From Benincasa hispida (lineage: Eukaryota > Streptophyta > Magnoliopsida > Cucurbitales > Cucurbitaceae), in NCBI RefSeq assembly GCF_009727055.1, contig NC_052359.1, forward strand, positions 7,842,418 through 7,906,417: a stretch of 64,000 nucleotides of DNA, given 5' to 3'. Below the pieces are notes generated by a model. It had not been told where the DNA came from and did no database searches. It worked only from the letters and a program-made list of their open reading frames with translations. Position numbers and translations under genes: made by a program. This document shows positions 22,386-34,480 of this stretch, in pieces (position 1 is the stretch's first letter; each line of letters opens with the position of its first letter).

Positions 22386-23574
22386 TGTTGGATTTTATGT
22401 CCTAAAACTCGCCGTTTGTAATATCATATTCTTGTTCAATAAAGGTGTTATTGAAAATCTTTAGTAAAATTAAATTCTATATTCATGAATCCAATAAACT
22501 AAAGATTTGAGGCTATTAAGTTTAAGTTTGAACTTTATGTAGTGACATAAATGTGGATCAAGTTCAAAGCCAAAATGGTCTATAGTATATGAATAAGGTT
22601 GGGCGGACACTATGGATGCGGCCCATTTTGTAGTTAGTACAAACGATGTGATCCTAAACTATTCATATGGAGACATGAAAGTGGCGGCATCCTATGTAAA
22701 GAGTAATAAGACTGAAACATGAAATAGTCAACTTTTACGTTTAAACGCCATTTTGTGTATAAAACTGACTATTTCGTTAATTGATGACCTATGTAACTTA
22801 ATATTAATCCTGAGCTAACTATGAACTCCTGTTCACTCGGAATTATCTTTAGATCTGCATAGGTGAGGGCAACTCATTATCGCTGGCCCAATAAGCCTCC
22901 CATTTCAGGGGTAAGATTAGGTGGATAGCTGGGAACATAGGGTGTAAGACGGAATTCAGTCCTACTCGTTATAGGGATAGTAGATAGGTTGTTCCCTTTA
23001 GTACTGAATTCAGGTCTTGAACAAGGGGCCCCACCATCTCCTTGGCTCGAGAGGGGTTCGTTTATAAGGTAGACCTTAAACCAATTGTTCATTAGAGGAT
23101 CAGTGGAACTTAAGGAACAAGATGTAGTCTAGGGGGTAAAATGGTTTTTATGACCTAGCCGAGATTACGAACAACCTGTGAAGGATTAGCTTACTAATCA
23201 TGGTTATATCATATGAACACAAATATATCTATAGTGAGGGGAGTGCAACTACGGGACTATAGTGGAATGACTTGTTAGTTAAAGAATGTTGATTAGCTCC
23301 ATCTAAAAGAGTTTAGCCAGCTAATCTCGGATCGTTGAAGCCCATGATCTATAGGTCCATTAGGTTCCCCTATTAGCTTATACGGAATAAGCTTAGAACA
23401 GTATGATAGAATAATTCGAATTTTTCGAATTAGGTGAAGAGAGAGAAACCGACAAGTATATGTGATATGGTGGTCGGTTTTCAGTTTAAGAGATACATCT
23501 TTAATGATTAAATGTGATTTAAATATTAAGAATATGAATACGTTCATATTCAGAAGCTCGAAAATAATGGAAAT

Positions 23575-23794
23575 GGTCAAAGATGTAAAAAGTCAAAGAA
23601 TTGACTTTTGACTTTGAAAAGTCAAAATTTGACCGGTTTTATATTTAAATGTGATTTGAATTTCGAGAAAATGAATACGGATTCATGCTCCGGAGGTCAA
23701 AATTAGTCAACATGGAAAAAATCATAAAAAATCAAAATGTTGACTTTTCGGTCAAAATTTGACTTTGACAAAATGACCATTTTACCCTTTGACT
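23575..23794. promoter_or_regulatory. Cluster of W-box cores in an LTR
   Basis: Thirteen TTGAC/GTCAA pentamers on the two strands in 220 bases, 160-380 bases upstream of the LTR TATA box. TTGAC(C/T) is the core bound by WRKY factors. Binding here is inferred. Confidence 0.5.
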
Positions 23795-23955
23795 AAAGTT
23801 AGTGGGAAAATCCAAACTTTTGTTGGATAATTCCACTAACAAGATAGTGGGCTAGGTGTTGGCTTATAGTAGAGACATCAAGGCCACTTAGATAGTTGAT
23901 TTTGAGGTTTTGGGTTTTTATGAATTTGTTTCATGCAATTTTTGCATGGTTTTTT

Positions 23956-23965
23956 CTATAAATTT
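23956..23965 (+). promoter_or_regulatory. LTR TATA box
   Basis: CTATAAATTT about 350 bases before the LTR end. It follows the TTGAC cluster, giving a conventional enhancer-to-TATA order. Confidence 0.5.
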
Positions 23966-24315
23966 GGGCTTTCAATTTGGATAGAGAACTTTTGATAATT
24001 TTGCAAAAATTAGTTTCTAAATTGGGCTGAAAAAACCCAACCCAAAAACCAATCCATCTCCTTTTTCCATCTCTTTCTCTTTCTCTCGGTTTCTTCATCC
24101 ATCGGCTCCCACAACCCGATTCTGAGTCCAAAGGATAGTAGGTCAGCTCTAGTGGTTGTTTGGTTCGTGTTTGGGCAGAGATAGAAGCGTTTTGGGAGCT
24201 TCAAAGGTTATATTGAAAAAAACCCTAATTAATCAATTTAGGGTTGTACGTTATTTTTGTGCAATTAGAGTAAAATTGGTCCTCAATTCCGCTGTGCATG
24301 CCTATTTTTCCCACA

Positions 24316-24394
24316 GAAATATGGGTACTTTAGTACTTTTGCTAAAATTGCATTTAGATACATAAGTCTAATAGAATTTTTTTAATTTTTAGCA
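24316..24394 (+). mobile_element. Copia-2 leader, part 2
   Basis: Leader sequence resuming after the solo LTR. It matches the leader segment immediately before gag in Copia-4 (50902-50990, inverted) and ends at the gag start codon. Confidence 0.7.
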
Positions 24395-25300
24395 ATGTCA
24401 AACTCGATTATACAACTACTAGCTTCCGATAAATTTAACGAAGAAGCGTACTCAAACTAGAACTCAAATATAAATACAATACTAGTCATTGACGATTTGA
24501 GGTTTGTTTTAACAGAGGAATGTCCTCATCTTCCCGATTCAAACACTAACTTAAATTTTTGGGAAATCTATGATAAATGGGTTCGGGTTAACGAGAAGGC
24601 CAGAACCTATATCTTAGCGAGCATATATGATGTTCTCAATAATAAGCATGAAGCCATGGTCACTGCACGTGAGATCATGGAATCGTTGCAAGAGATGTTT
24701 GGGCAACTGTCTTCCTCAATTCGACATGAAGCTATTAAATATGTCTATAACTCCCACATGAAAGAAGGGACCTCTATTAGAGAACATGTCCTAGACATGA
24801 TGGTCCACTTCAACCTTGTGGAAGCTCATGGCACTATCATAGATGAAAGAAGTTAAGTCAACATGATAATGGAATCTTTTTCAAAGAGCTTTCTAACATT
24901 TCGTACTAATATTGTAATGAATAAGATTGATTAAAATTTGACCACTCTTCTGAATGAACTATAGGCTTATCAATCCTTGATGAAAAACAAGGAAAATGAA
25001 ACAAATATTGTTTCACAAAAGAAATATCTAAAGGGATCTTCCTCTGGAACGAAACCTTCAGAGAAAAAGAAGTTTGTTTCTTCTTCAAAGGATAAGAGTA
25101 TCTAGATGAAGAAGAAAACACCTTACTAAAAAGAGGAAGAACAAAGCACCAAAAGGAAAATGTTTCCACTGCAATGAAGACGAGCATTAGAAACGCAATT
25201 GCCCTCAGTATCTTGCTGAAAAGAGAGCTGAAAAGGCAAAACAAGTTAAATTAGATTTACTTGTAATTGAAACATGTTTAGTGGAAAGTTCTCACTTAAC
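24395..25300 (+). pseudogene. Copia-2 gag
   Basis: Starts at the ATG at 24395, reading MSNSIIQLLASDKFNEE. An early stop follows, then the best preserved gag stretch of the window at 24497-24856 (VLTEECPHLPD, NEKARTYILASI, TAREIMESLQEMFGQLSSS, TSIREHVLDMMVHFN). After a stop come LLNEL-like helices, a Lys/Ser-rich linker and a CCHC knuckle near 25150-25205 (KCFHCNEDEH, stop, KRNCPQ). The Cys and His ligands survive but the Trp between them is a stop codon. Gag would coat element RNA through this knuckle. At least three stops and a frameshift near 25125 rule out function. The gene leads directly into protease. Confidence 0.85.
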
Positions 25301-26760
25301 CTAGATATTAGATTCAGACGCCACTAACCATATTTGAAGTTTTCTTTAGGAAACTAGTTCTTGGACTCAGCTTTCAGAGAATGAAATGACTTTCAAAGTG
25401 GGAATGTGTGAAGTTATTTCAGTAGAAGCAGTGGGAGGTGTCAAGTTATATTTTGGAGATTCTTTCATTTGGCTAGAAAATGTATATTATGTACCCAAAA
25501 TGAAAAGAAACTTAATCTCCATATCTTGTCTACTAGAAAATATGTATAAAGTAACCTTTGAAATCATGAAATGTTCATTTCTTCAAGAGGTTTTCATATT
25601 TGTTTTGCTAGACTTGAAAATAACTTGTATGTATTAAAACTAACTGAAGCAAAATCCAATTTAAATATAGAGATGTTTAAAATGACATAAACTCAAAATA
25701 AAAGACGAAAAATTTCTCCTAATGCCTATCTTTGGCACCTCAAACTTGGTCACATAAATCTCAACAAGATTGAGAGATTGGTAAAAAACGGTCATCTATA
25801 TCAGTTAGAAGACAATTCATTATCTTCATGTGAATCATATCTTGAAGAAAAAATGACTAAAAGGTCCTTTATTGGAAAATGTCTTTAAGCCAAAGAACCT
25901 CTAGAATTTATACATTCAAACCTTTATGGTCTGATGAATGTTAAAGCTCGAGGAGAATATGGGTATTTCGTCCATTTTTGTTGATAATTATTCGAGATAT
26001 GGCTATATTTACTTAATGAGTCACAAGTCTGAAACTCTTGAAAAGTTCAAAGAATTTAAGATGGAAGTTGAAAACTTATTAGGTAAAAGAATTAAAGCAC
26101 TTCGATCAGATCGAGGTGGTGAGTATATGGATTTATAGTTTCAGAACTATTTAGTAGACCATGAAATTTAATCTCAACGCACAGCACCTTGAACACCACA
26201 ACAAAATGGTGTTGCAGAAAGGAGAAATCGAACCTTGTTAGACATGGTTCATTCGATTATGAGTTATGCTCAGTTACCTTAATCCTTTTGGGGGTATACA
26301 GTACAAGCTACTATATATATTTTGAACATGGTTCCCTTAAAGAGTGTTTTAGGAACACTGTATGTGTTATGGAGAGGATGTAAAGGTAGTTTACGTCACT
26401 TCAAAATCTGGGGATGCTCGCACCCGTGTTGATGCAAAACCCTAAGAAATTGGAACGATGTTCAAAATTATGCCTATTTGTAGGATACCCTAAAGAAACA
26501 AAAGGTGGACTATTTTATGACCCTCAAGAAGATAAAGTATTTGTATCAACAAATGCTACATTCTTAGAAGAAGATCATATTAGGAATCATCAACCTCGCA
26601 GTAAACTAGTATTGAGTGAGATGACTAAAGAAACTGCAAATAAATCAACAAAAGTTATTGATCAAGTTGATCCATCAACAACACTTGTTGAACCATCATG
26701 TCCTTCTCAAGAGTTGAGAATGCCTCGTTGTAGTGGAAGGGTTTTTCATCAGCCTGACTA
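25301..26760 (+). pseudogene. Copia-2 pol: protease and integrase
   Basis: Plus strand. The protease active-site region reads LDSDATNHI (about 25307), where the family has D-S-G, so the catalytic triad is altered. The pre-integrase zinc region (25380-25870) keeps LENVYYVPKMKRNLISISCL and LWHLKLGHINLNKIERL, but one of the zinc cysteines is replaced (CESYLEE). The integrase core has FVDNYSRYGYIYL (about 25970-26010), with Asn where a catalytic Asp is usual, then LRSDRGGEYMDL (about 26098-26135) and, in another frame, QQNGVAERRNRTLLDM (about 26200-26250) with the catalytic Glu. The end (26414-26764) is the linker with KLCLFVGYPKETKGGLFYDP. Protease would mature the polyprotein and integrase would insert the DNA; neither can work here. 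Confidence 0.85.
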
Positions 26761-28373
26761 CTAAATGGCTTTAATAGAAACTCAGGTCATAATACCTGAT
26801 GATGGCTTAGAAGATCCATTGACCTTTAAGCAGGTAATAGAGGATGTTGATAGGGAATAATGGACAGAAGCCATGAACCTAAAAATGGAATCAATGTACT
26901 TCAATTATGTCTAGGAACTTGTAGATCAACTAGATGAAGTTAAACCTATTGGTTGCAAATGGATCTACAAGAGAAAACAAGACCAAACTGGCAAGGTGCA
27001 AACCTATAAATTCAGACTTGTGGCAAAAGGTTTTATCCAAAGAAAGGGGGTAAACTATGAAGAAACCTTCTCTCTTGTTGGCTTGATAAAATTTATAAGA
27101 ATACTTTTGTCCATTGCCACATATTATGAGTATGAAATATGGCAAATGGATGTCAAGACAACCTTTTTGAATGACCATCTTGATGAAAAAATTTTCATGT
27201 CTCAACCAGAAGGGTTCATTGAACAGGGTTAGGAACAAAAAGTTTGTAAGCTTAAAAGGTCCATTTATGGATTAAAACAAGCATCTAGATCCTGGAATAT
27301 AAGGTTTGATACTGCGATCAAATCTTATGGCTTTAAACAGAATGATGACGAACCTTGTTTTTACAAGAAGATAATCAACAAAACTAGAGCTTTCATGGTT
27401 CTTTATGTTGATGATATCTTGTTCATTAGGAATAAGACAAGTTTCCTTGCTAACGTAAAGAGATGGCTAGCATCATAATTCCAAATGAAAGATTTGGGGA
27501 TGCTCAATACGTTCTTCAGATCCAAATTGTTCGGAATCGCAAGAACAAAACCTTAGCGCTATCTCAAGCATCTTATATTGACAAGATGTTGTCAAGGTAT
27601 ATTATGCAAAATTCCAAAAAGGGAATGTTACCTTTTAGACATGGAATTCATTTGTCAAAGGAGCAGTGTCCTAAGACTCCTCAAGAAGTTGAAGAAATGA
27701 AAAGAATTCCATATGCATCAGCAATTGGGAATCTGATGTACACTATGTTGTGTACACGTCCTAACATATGCTTTGCGGTTGGAATTTTCAACAGGTTCCA
27801 GTCTAACCCTAGACACAGTCATTGGACTGCTGTTAAGAATATTCTTAAATATCTCCGGAGAATGAGAGAATATATGCTCGTGTATGAGCCTAAGGATTTG
27901 ATCCTTAAGAGATACACAGTTTCTGATTTTCAGATTGATGTAGATTCTAGGAAATCTACTTCAGGATCAGTTTTTACTCTTAACGAAGGAGCTATAGTAT
28001 GGAGAAGCATCCAACAGAGTTGTATCGTTGACTCCACGAAGGAAGCTGAATATGTAGCTGCATGTGAAGCAGTTAAATAAGCAATGTGGCTATGCAATTT
28101 CCTCACGGATTTGGAAGTAGTTCCAAACATGCATCTGCCTATCATCCTGCATTGTGATAACAGTTAAGCAGTTGCCAATTGGCAACAAAGGAACCGAGAA
28201 GCCATAAACGTGGAAAATACATCGAAAGAAAGTACCATCTCATCAGGGAGATAGTACACCGAGGAGACGTGATAGTCACGAAGATAGCCTCAGAAGATAA
28301 TCTTGCTGATCCATTTATGAAAGCCCTCTCGGCTAAAGTGTTTGAGGGCCACTTGGTCGGACGAGGACTATGA
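26761..28373 (+). pseudogene. Copia-2 pol: reverse transcriptase and RNase H
   Basis: Plus strand. RT blocks: MESMYFNYVWELVDQ (about 26885), GCKWIYKRKQDQ, RLVAKGFIQRKGVNYEETFS (27000-27070), WQMDVKTTFLND (about 27140), KLKRSIYGLKQASRSWN (about 27247), and the catalytic VLYVDDILFI (about 27400-27425), both Asp intact. After a frameshift near 27480 the open frame 27463-28080 carries the connection and RNase H: YIDKMLSRY, CPKTPQEVEEMKRIPYAS, RPNICFAVGIFNRFQ, LKYLRRMREYMLVY, KSTSGSVFTLNEGAIVW, DSTKEAEYVAACEAVK. The end (28179-28373) has PRSHKRGKYIERKYHLIREIVHRGD and SEDNLADPFMKALS. It has few stops relative to the rest, making it the longest conserved copia piece in the window. Confidence 0.88.
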
Positions 28374-28520
28374 ATTTCATAATCTTGAGCAAGTGGGAGA
28401 ATGTCAAGGGTATATAGATGCCCTAGTTTATTGTATTTTCTCTTTATTTTCTCAACATTGTAAACATTATATATTTGTATATATTTGCAACTTACTGGAG
28501 TATTAGTCCAAGTGGAAGAT
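28374..28520 (+). mobile_element. Copia-2 3' untranslated region with two polypurine tracts
   Basis: AAGTGGGAGAATG (about 28390) and AAGTGGAAGAT (28510-28520) are both polypurine-tract-like. The second touches the 3' LTR and is the functional type; the first sits where the coding region ends. Confidence 0.7.
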
Positions 28521-30435
28521 TGTTGGGAATGTCCTAAAACTCGCAGTTCGTAAATATTGACAACATAGTCTGTTTATCAATAAAAGTATTATTGAGTATT
28601 TCATTCAATAAATTGTTATCGATATTACATTCTATTATAAAAATCCAATAAATAAATCCATGGCTATAATATGAATACTTTAACTTTGTGTGGAGACATA
28701 AAAGTGGATCAAGTTTTAAGTCTATAGCCAAAATAGTCTATAAGTATATGGATGAAATTGGGTACCTCATCCTAGTGGCATTATTGGATGTGGTCCATTT
28801 TGTATACTGATACAAATGATGTGACCCCAAAATCATTCATGTAGAGACATGCGAGTGAAGGCATTCTATACTATGAGTTTGCTTAATACTAGACCTCGAA
28901 ATAGTCTTTTCTTGATAACAACCATTTACTGTTAAAACTGACTATTTTAAATTCCACGACTTGGGGTAACTTGATCTTAATCCTAAGCTAATTATAAACT
29001 CCTGTTTATTTGGGATTACCTTTGATCTGCATAAGTGAGAGTAGTCTAACAGCACTGCTCATAAGCCTCCCATTTTGGGGATAAGACCGAATAGATAGCT
29101 GAGGATATAGTTCTGCAAGATGGAATTCACTCCTACTCGACTTAGGGTTAGCAGATAGGTTGTTCTCTTAAGTGCTGATTCCTAGTCTTTAACAATGGGG
29201 CCCCGCCCTCTCATGATCGAGGGGGTCATGGTTTATTAGTTGGACTATAAACTAAATTGTTAAATAGAGGATCAGTGGGAGCTTAAGGAGCAAAATGTAT
29301 TTATAGAGGTAAAATGGTAATTTTGACCTAACTGTAAATATGAACGACCTGTGAATGATTGACTTACTGATTATAGTTAAAGTGGACAAAAATATATCTA
29401 CAGTGAGGAGAGTACAACTATTGAGCTATAGTGATATGTTTCGGTATTTAACAAATATTGATTAATTCGGTCTAAAGAGTTCAGACTATTAATCTTAAAT
29501 CGTTGGAGCTCATGATCTATCGGTTCATAAGGTCCCTGTATTAGCTCATAAAGTTATATCTTGGATTAGTAAATTGAGTGAATTTGAAATGTTCAAATTC
29601 AATTTAGAGTTAGATTAATTATATTCGATATAATTAAAACGTTTAATTTATCCAAATTGAACGTATTTAGAGAGATTAAAATATTTAAATATTGATTTAA
29701 ATATGAAATAACATGAATAGGATTCATGTATAAACTAGGTGTTTAATTAATTTAATATTTGATATTAAATAAATAAATAATTAATTAATTAAATTTATTT
29801 AATTAATTATTTAAATAAAATAAATTTAATTTAACTTTGTAAAATTCAAAATTTGTTTTGAATTGTTCGATTAAATTTATTTTTGATGAAAATTAAATAA
29901 AAACAAAATTGAATTTAGATTTTTTGAATCTAAATTAAAAAAATTGGAAATTCTACTTTAGTGGAGTTTTCCAAATTTTTCCAATGTTTGAGTGGTTATC
30001 CTCTTAACTAAACACCTAACCCACTCAAATTAAGTTCTTTGAGGTGTCAATGAGCTGAAGTTCAGTCACTTGCATGTATTACATGGTTAAATACTTCAGA
30101 ATTTTGAATGGGAAAAGGGAATGCAACTGATTTTCTAGAAATCTGCTTATCTCTCCAAACCCTTATTCCTTCTCAACCTAATTCACCTCAATTCATAGTT
30201 TCCACCTCTCAATCCGAGTTAAAGGATAGTAAAGAAGATTTTTGTGGTAGTTTGCTATGAATTTGAAGATCCAATTTTTGGAATTCAGCAGGAATTGAAG
30301 AGTTTTCATCAAAGGTAATATGCCCTAGAAACCCTCTCTTGACAGTTGTTTCAATGCATGTTTTTAAACTCAAATTAAGTGTTAGAGTGCTTATTGATTC
30401 TAATTTCTTTCGCTGCATGTTAGTTTACTCTATCA
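28521..30435 (+). mobile_element. Copia-2 3' LTR
   Basis: Starts TGTTGGGAATGTCC directly after a polypurine tract. It shares the family blocks: GGGGCCCC (29209), the conserved AACGACCTGTGAATG region (29343), and the AT-only block (29750-29830). The 3' end is put at the CA of TATCA (30435), within a base or so, because an inverted LTR fragment abuts it. No coding sequence. Confidence 0.75.
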
Positions 30436-30890
30436 CTATGGTCATCCTAGTGAAATGCAAGTCTCTATTATGAACGACGTTATATAATGAGACTAAACAT
30501 TTCGTGGTCTGGTCTTATACAAATTCCTTTGTATAGAATATCCTCGCTTTCATGTCTCCACAAGAATGATCAGGATCAAATCATTTGTTGCGCTTACAAA
30601 AATTGTAACACCTATAAAGCGGGTCATACTCGTAGTGTCACCAAGATAAGGTATCTAGCCTTATCCATCTACTATAGACCATTTAGGTTATCACTTAAAC
30701 ACGATCCACCCGTATGTCTCTACATACATGTTTAAGCTACAAGATAACCCTGGATGTTAGTTTATTGGTTTGTGGTTAATGTAACTAATTTTGAAAAAAA
30801 CATAAAATATTTTGTTATACAAATAAAATGTTTGTGCATTATAATTACAAACTATAGAACTCTATGAGATTTAGGGCATCAACCCCAACA
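30436..30890 (-). mobile_element. Copia LTR fragment, inverted
   Basis: On the minus strand it starts TGTTGGGGTTGATGCC at 30890 and matches the outer LTR at 298-411/2436-2810. The 3' three quarters are missing. It shows the uninterrupted form of the site where the 412-2435 solo LTR inserted. Confidence 0.75.
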
Positions 30891-31768
30891 CCAGCATCTA
30901 ATCAAACAATGTGGTTTCTCTATAGGTTGATAGGTGTAATACTATTCTTTTTAGGCGACAAATCTCAGGCCTAATGAATCGTAAGCCTAACTAACCTATT
31001 GCTTCTATTGAGATTAACCTATAATTAAATGTCACTTATTACAAGTTATCTCCAAGCATTCAAATTATACAACAAAATCATTGGGCATCAATCAACAATT
31101 AAATCATGCAATTCATAAACACAAAATTCAGATTGAAGCCCATAGACAAGAATAAAAAGATTACATTCAAACAAAACTCCTAAAAATTACATTGTTCAAA
31201 AATCCCCTAAACTAGTAAATAGCTAGAACTTACCTTCCCATGGAGAGGGAAGAGAAATCTCGGCATCGTTCCATTAATTACATGAGATGGGAAGAAAAAG
31301 AAAGAAAAATACAAGTGGAGAGGAGAGAAGAGAAGAAAATCGGTGTAGGAGCTGATTGGAGGTCGATTCCTTTTTGCCCTAAATCAAAGACAGATATATA
31401 TAGCAGTTGTCGCAGTGCCACGAATGCTGTGAGCCTCATGCATGCGTCTGTCTATCATAATCCGGAGTGTTGCAATGCTACGCTTCTCTATTTCTTCAAC
31501 ATCAATCAGATACTTCCTTGTAGTGTTGCGTAACGCTCGTTTGAGTGTTGTAACACTCCGTCTAGGGGCATTTTTATCCGTTCACGTCCTTTTGAAGCTC
31601 GGTTGCTCAAATTAGCTCCTAATTGCTCCAAATTAACCTCGAACAGCTCATAACAATGGATTCTACCTCCAAGATGCTTAATACCTGTAAAATCAATGAA
31701 AAAACAAATCAAACATAGTAACGACCTATAATTAAGAAGAGAAAAATAGCACATTTTCGGTGCTATTA
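30891..31768 (-). mobile_element. Athila/Tat LTR B, nested in LTR A, 3' truncated
   Basis: Minus-strand LTR starting TAATAGCACC at 31768 (consensus TGATAGC, first G changed) with a terminal hairpin of 8 paired bases. It resembles 11965-12440 but is diverged. It interrupts LTR A. A minus-strand TATA-like TATATATAG lies near 31395. The frame at 31240-31533 lies inside the LTR and has no family support. Confidence 0.65.
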
Positions 31769-33057
31769 GTAAGTGTGAGTCAATTCGCAGGGAAGCGCGA
31801 TTTGTTTTACTAAACCAATTTTCTAACTAGAGCGGTAAATGAGGGGGGTTTTGGTGTGGAAGAGATAAATGTGTGAAATTGAAATAAAAGGGTAAATGTA
31901 ATCTAGGATAGAGGTCTATTTAATTTTTACAGCAAGAGAGAGAGAGTTTCTCATGCAATTTCTATAATGGAAATTAACAATTAAACAAACATTCTATTCT
32001 ATGAATGCACGACTATTAAATCGATTCGACTTAACTAATCTCTACAAAGGCCGACAATCAATTAAATCAAAATCAATCAAGCGTCCTAATTATTAATTAA
32101 GGTTGGAAAGACCATACCCTAATTAAACCATATGCTCTTAATTCTACTAGGTTCTCAGCGATCATATAGAATTAAAAATCATATGCATTAAGAATGAGGA
32201 TTCAATTGCATCGATTAAATGTCAGAAAAAGCCATATTCAATTAACGAAATTATTCTTTGAATCTAGATGAAACATGCAATGCCAAAATTCAAAACCAGC
32301 CTATAAATCTAAGCATTCACATCCAATCTTTTGCTGGGGTAAGTTCAAGTGTAGACGAACAAAAGGAAACGTGCGAGCTTGAAATTAACTAGCAGAGACA
32401 TGCAATTATGATAGGGTCATCAGTCCAACACACAAATTCAAATCTAATTACATCAAGATTCAAAGAAAACATAGAATTGAAGAACATCACATTTATTCAC
32501 AAAAATCCCAAGAAATTAAACCTAGGACTCTTGCTCAAAGAAATTAGATAGAAATTACCTCTTAATTCATATACAAATCCGAGATAAATATCCGATCGAT
32601 TGATTACAACCCAAAATCAAAAGAAAAACTAACCTAAGATACTAAAATCTAAAGGGAAAATAAGAAGAATGAAGATCAACCTTTGTTTCATCAATTCAGC
32701 CTTCAAATTTAACATTTTTTTTGACCTAAGGGCATATAGATATATTTATAGAATAACTCGAAGCATTGCAATGCTGCCCTACACACCAACATTCTTTCTT
32801 CTGGTGTCAGGCAAGCATTGGACCTAGGGAAGGGATGAGTGTTGCAACACTGAAAGGGACATTTTGGTCTTTTTGCTCCTTTGAAGCCCGGATGCTCAAA
32901 TTGACTCTAATTTGCTTCAAATTAACCCCTTTTAGCTCTAAATACCCGGTTCTACCTCTTGATTGCTCGATACTTATAAAATAAGGCAATAAACACATAA
33001 AATCCAAAAACAAGCCTGAATTAAGCTAGGAATAATAGCTTTTTTTTAGAGCTATCA
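31769..33057 (-). mobile_element. Tat-3 3' LTR (LTR A)
   Basis: Minus-strand LTR starting TGATAGCTCT at 33057 with a hairpin at the terminus. It is closely homologous to 11965-13330. Its last ~120 bases are missing at the LTR B junction. No coding sequence. Confidence 0.75.
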
Positions 33058-34480
33058 ATCACCCCTAACTTAATTCTTGCTCATCTCGAGCAAGGTAAAT
33101 ACACACAATCAAACAATCATGAAACACATGCTTGCTCTAGTTGCAAAGTAGCTACTTCATTGTCAATAGTCAATTAGAATAAACATTGCAATCAAGAACG
33201 AAATACAATTACAATAAATCAATGAAGCACAATTTCAAGAATGATTCTTAATCTATTCTTGCATGAGTGAGTCTAGCGTCTTGCTAGTTAAGCTGCACAG
33301 CCCGGAAAAGTTTTATAAGGTTTTCATCCCGTTTTTCCCCACTCTGGCTCGGTTATCAACCTTGGACATACCAAACTTGCAAAAAAATGGGGGGGGGGGT
33401 GACAACAATAAATCAAGGGTGCCTAAACACACACACACAAAACATAAAGGATTTTACCTAGAGGGCTAGCTTTCACACCCTACCACTGGGAACCTATTCA
33501 TTATTTCCTCGCGGAGCCCTAATTAGACACAGCGAAGGTAGATCTTTTCACCTCTATCCATGCACTCAGACACACTATTTTTTATAGGCAAGCTAGCCAT
33601 TGCCTCATTTTTTTTATAATTTCTACTACCTTTCTATTGTTTTTTTTTAATAAATGCAACTAATTTGCTTTTCTTTCTTTTTATTTTTTTTTTCTACATA
33701 ATAGGCTTTATTTTATCCACATTGTCTAGTTTTACTCTAAAACAAGTAAGGTTACTCTTAAGTCAAAGTTGGAACTTTCGGGGTGACAACAAAAATACAA
33801 ACTAGATAATCCAATTCCAAGCATGCAAGGTTTTAATTTCACAAAACAATGACTTAAAGATTCAGGAGAGAAAAGAAAAAATTTAAAATTGGGCTAAAAA
33901 TCATGATCATGCTTTCCTAACATTCTTTCATGCAAATTTTATCATAGGAAGAGTGTGTCATAAAATATCATAATAACAACAAAGTAATGGAGCAAACAAA
34001 ACAATTAAAGCATATAAAGCATAGTCCGAGCACAACACTTAAGGACCCCAAGCTAAGATAAAACTACCCAATAGGTACCCCACCCCCAACTCTAAAATGA
34101 TACATTGTCCCCAATGTATCTCAAATAAAGCTCAAAAATGAAAAGAACATAGGAACAGAAAGCCTCCCCTAAAAACATAATCGCGCATGGGATGATAGTT
34201 GGGATACCACTCTCTTTGCTTTAGCCACTTTTTGTTGAAGCTTTGAAGAGGCTACAAAAAAAATAAAAATAAATAAATAAATAAAAGAAAAACAAAAGCA
34301 AAAGAAACCTACAAAACAAAAAAGAAGTTAGCAAAAACTAAAGGAAAGAAAACTACAAACTAACATAACCAAAAAAAAAAAAAAAAAAAAGAAAGAAAAA
34401 GAAAAATACTACCAAAGGCACAAGAAGGAAGGCTAGCCTCAATCAGAGTCTGGTGAGTCCGGTTCCCTCTAAAGGTCGCT
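33058..34480 (-). mobile_element. Tat-3 3' untranslated region and polypurine tract
   Basis: Inverted homologue of 10862-11964. The minus strand ends with GATGAGCAAGAATTAAG then TTAGGGGTGAT (33058-33085), the Athila/Tat 3' signature with one G lost from the purine run. It contains a poly-G tract (33388-33398 plus) and an A-rich block (34250-34410). I see no gene. Confidence 0.7.

Larger units (their letters stand above)
22386..24315 (+). mobile_element. Solo copia LTR inserted in Copia-2 leader
   Basis: 1930 bp starting TGTTGGATTTTATGTCC and ending CCACA, flanked by perfect 5-bp duplications GAAAT (22381-22385 and 24316-24320). The leader of Copia-2 reads through once it is removed. It holds a dense cluster of TTGAC/GTCAA motifs (23575-23794), a TATA box at 23956 and the GGGGCCCC palindrome near 23025. 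No coding sequence; the short frames at 23293-23580 and 23931-24204 lie inside the LTR. Confidence 0.92.

Noticed and set aside
31240..31533. 97-codon plus-strand ORF
   Set aside because: It lies wholly inside inverted LTR B with no conservation in sister LTRs.
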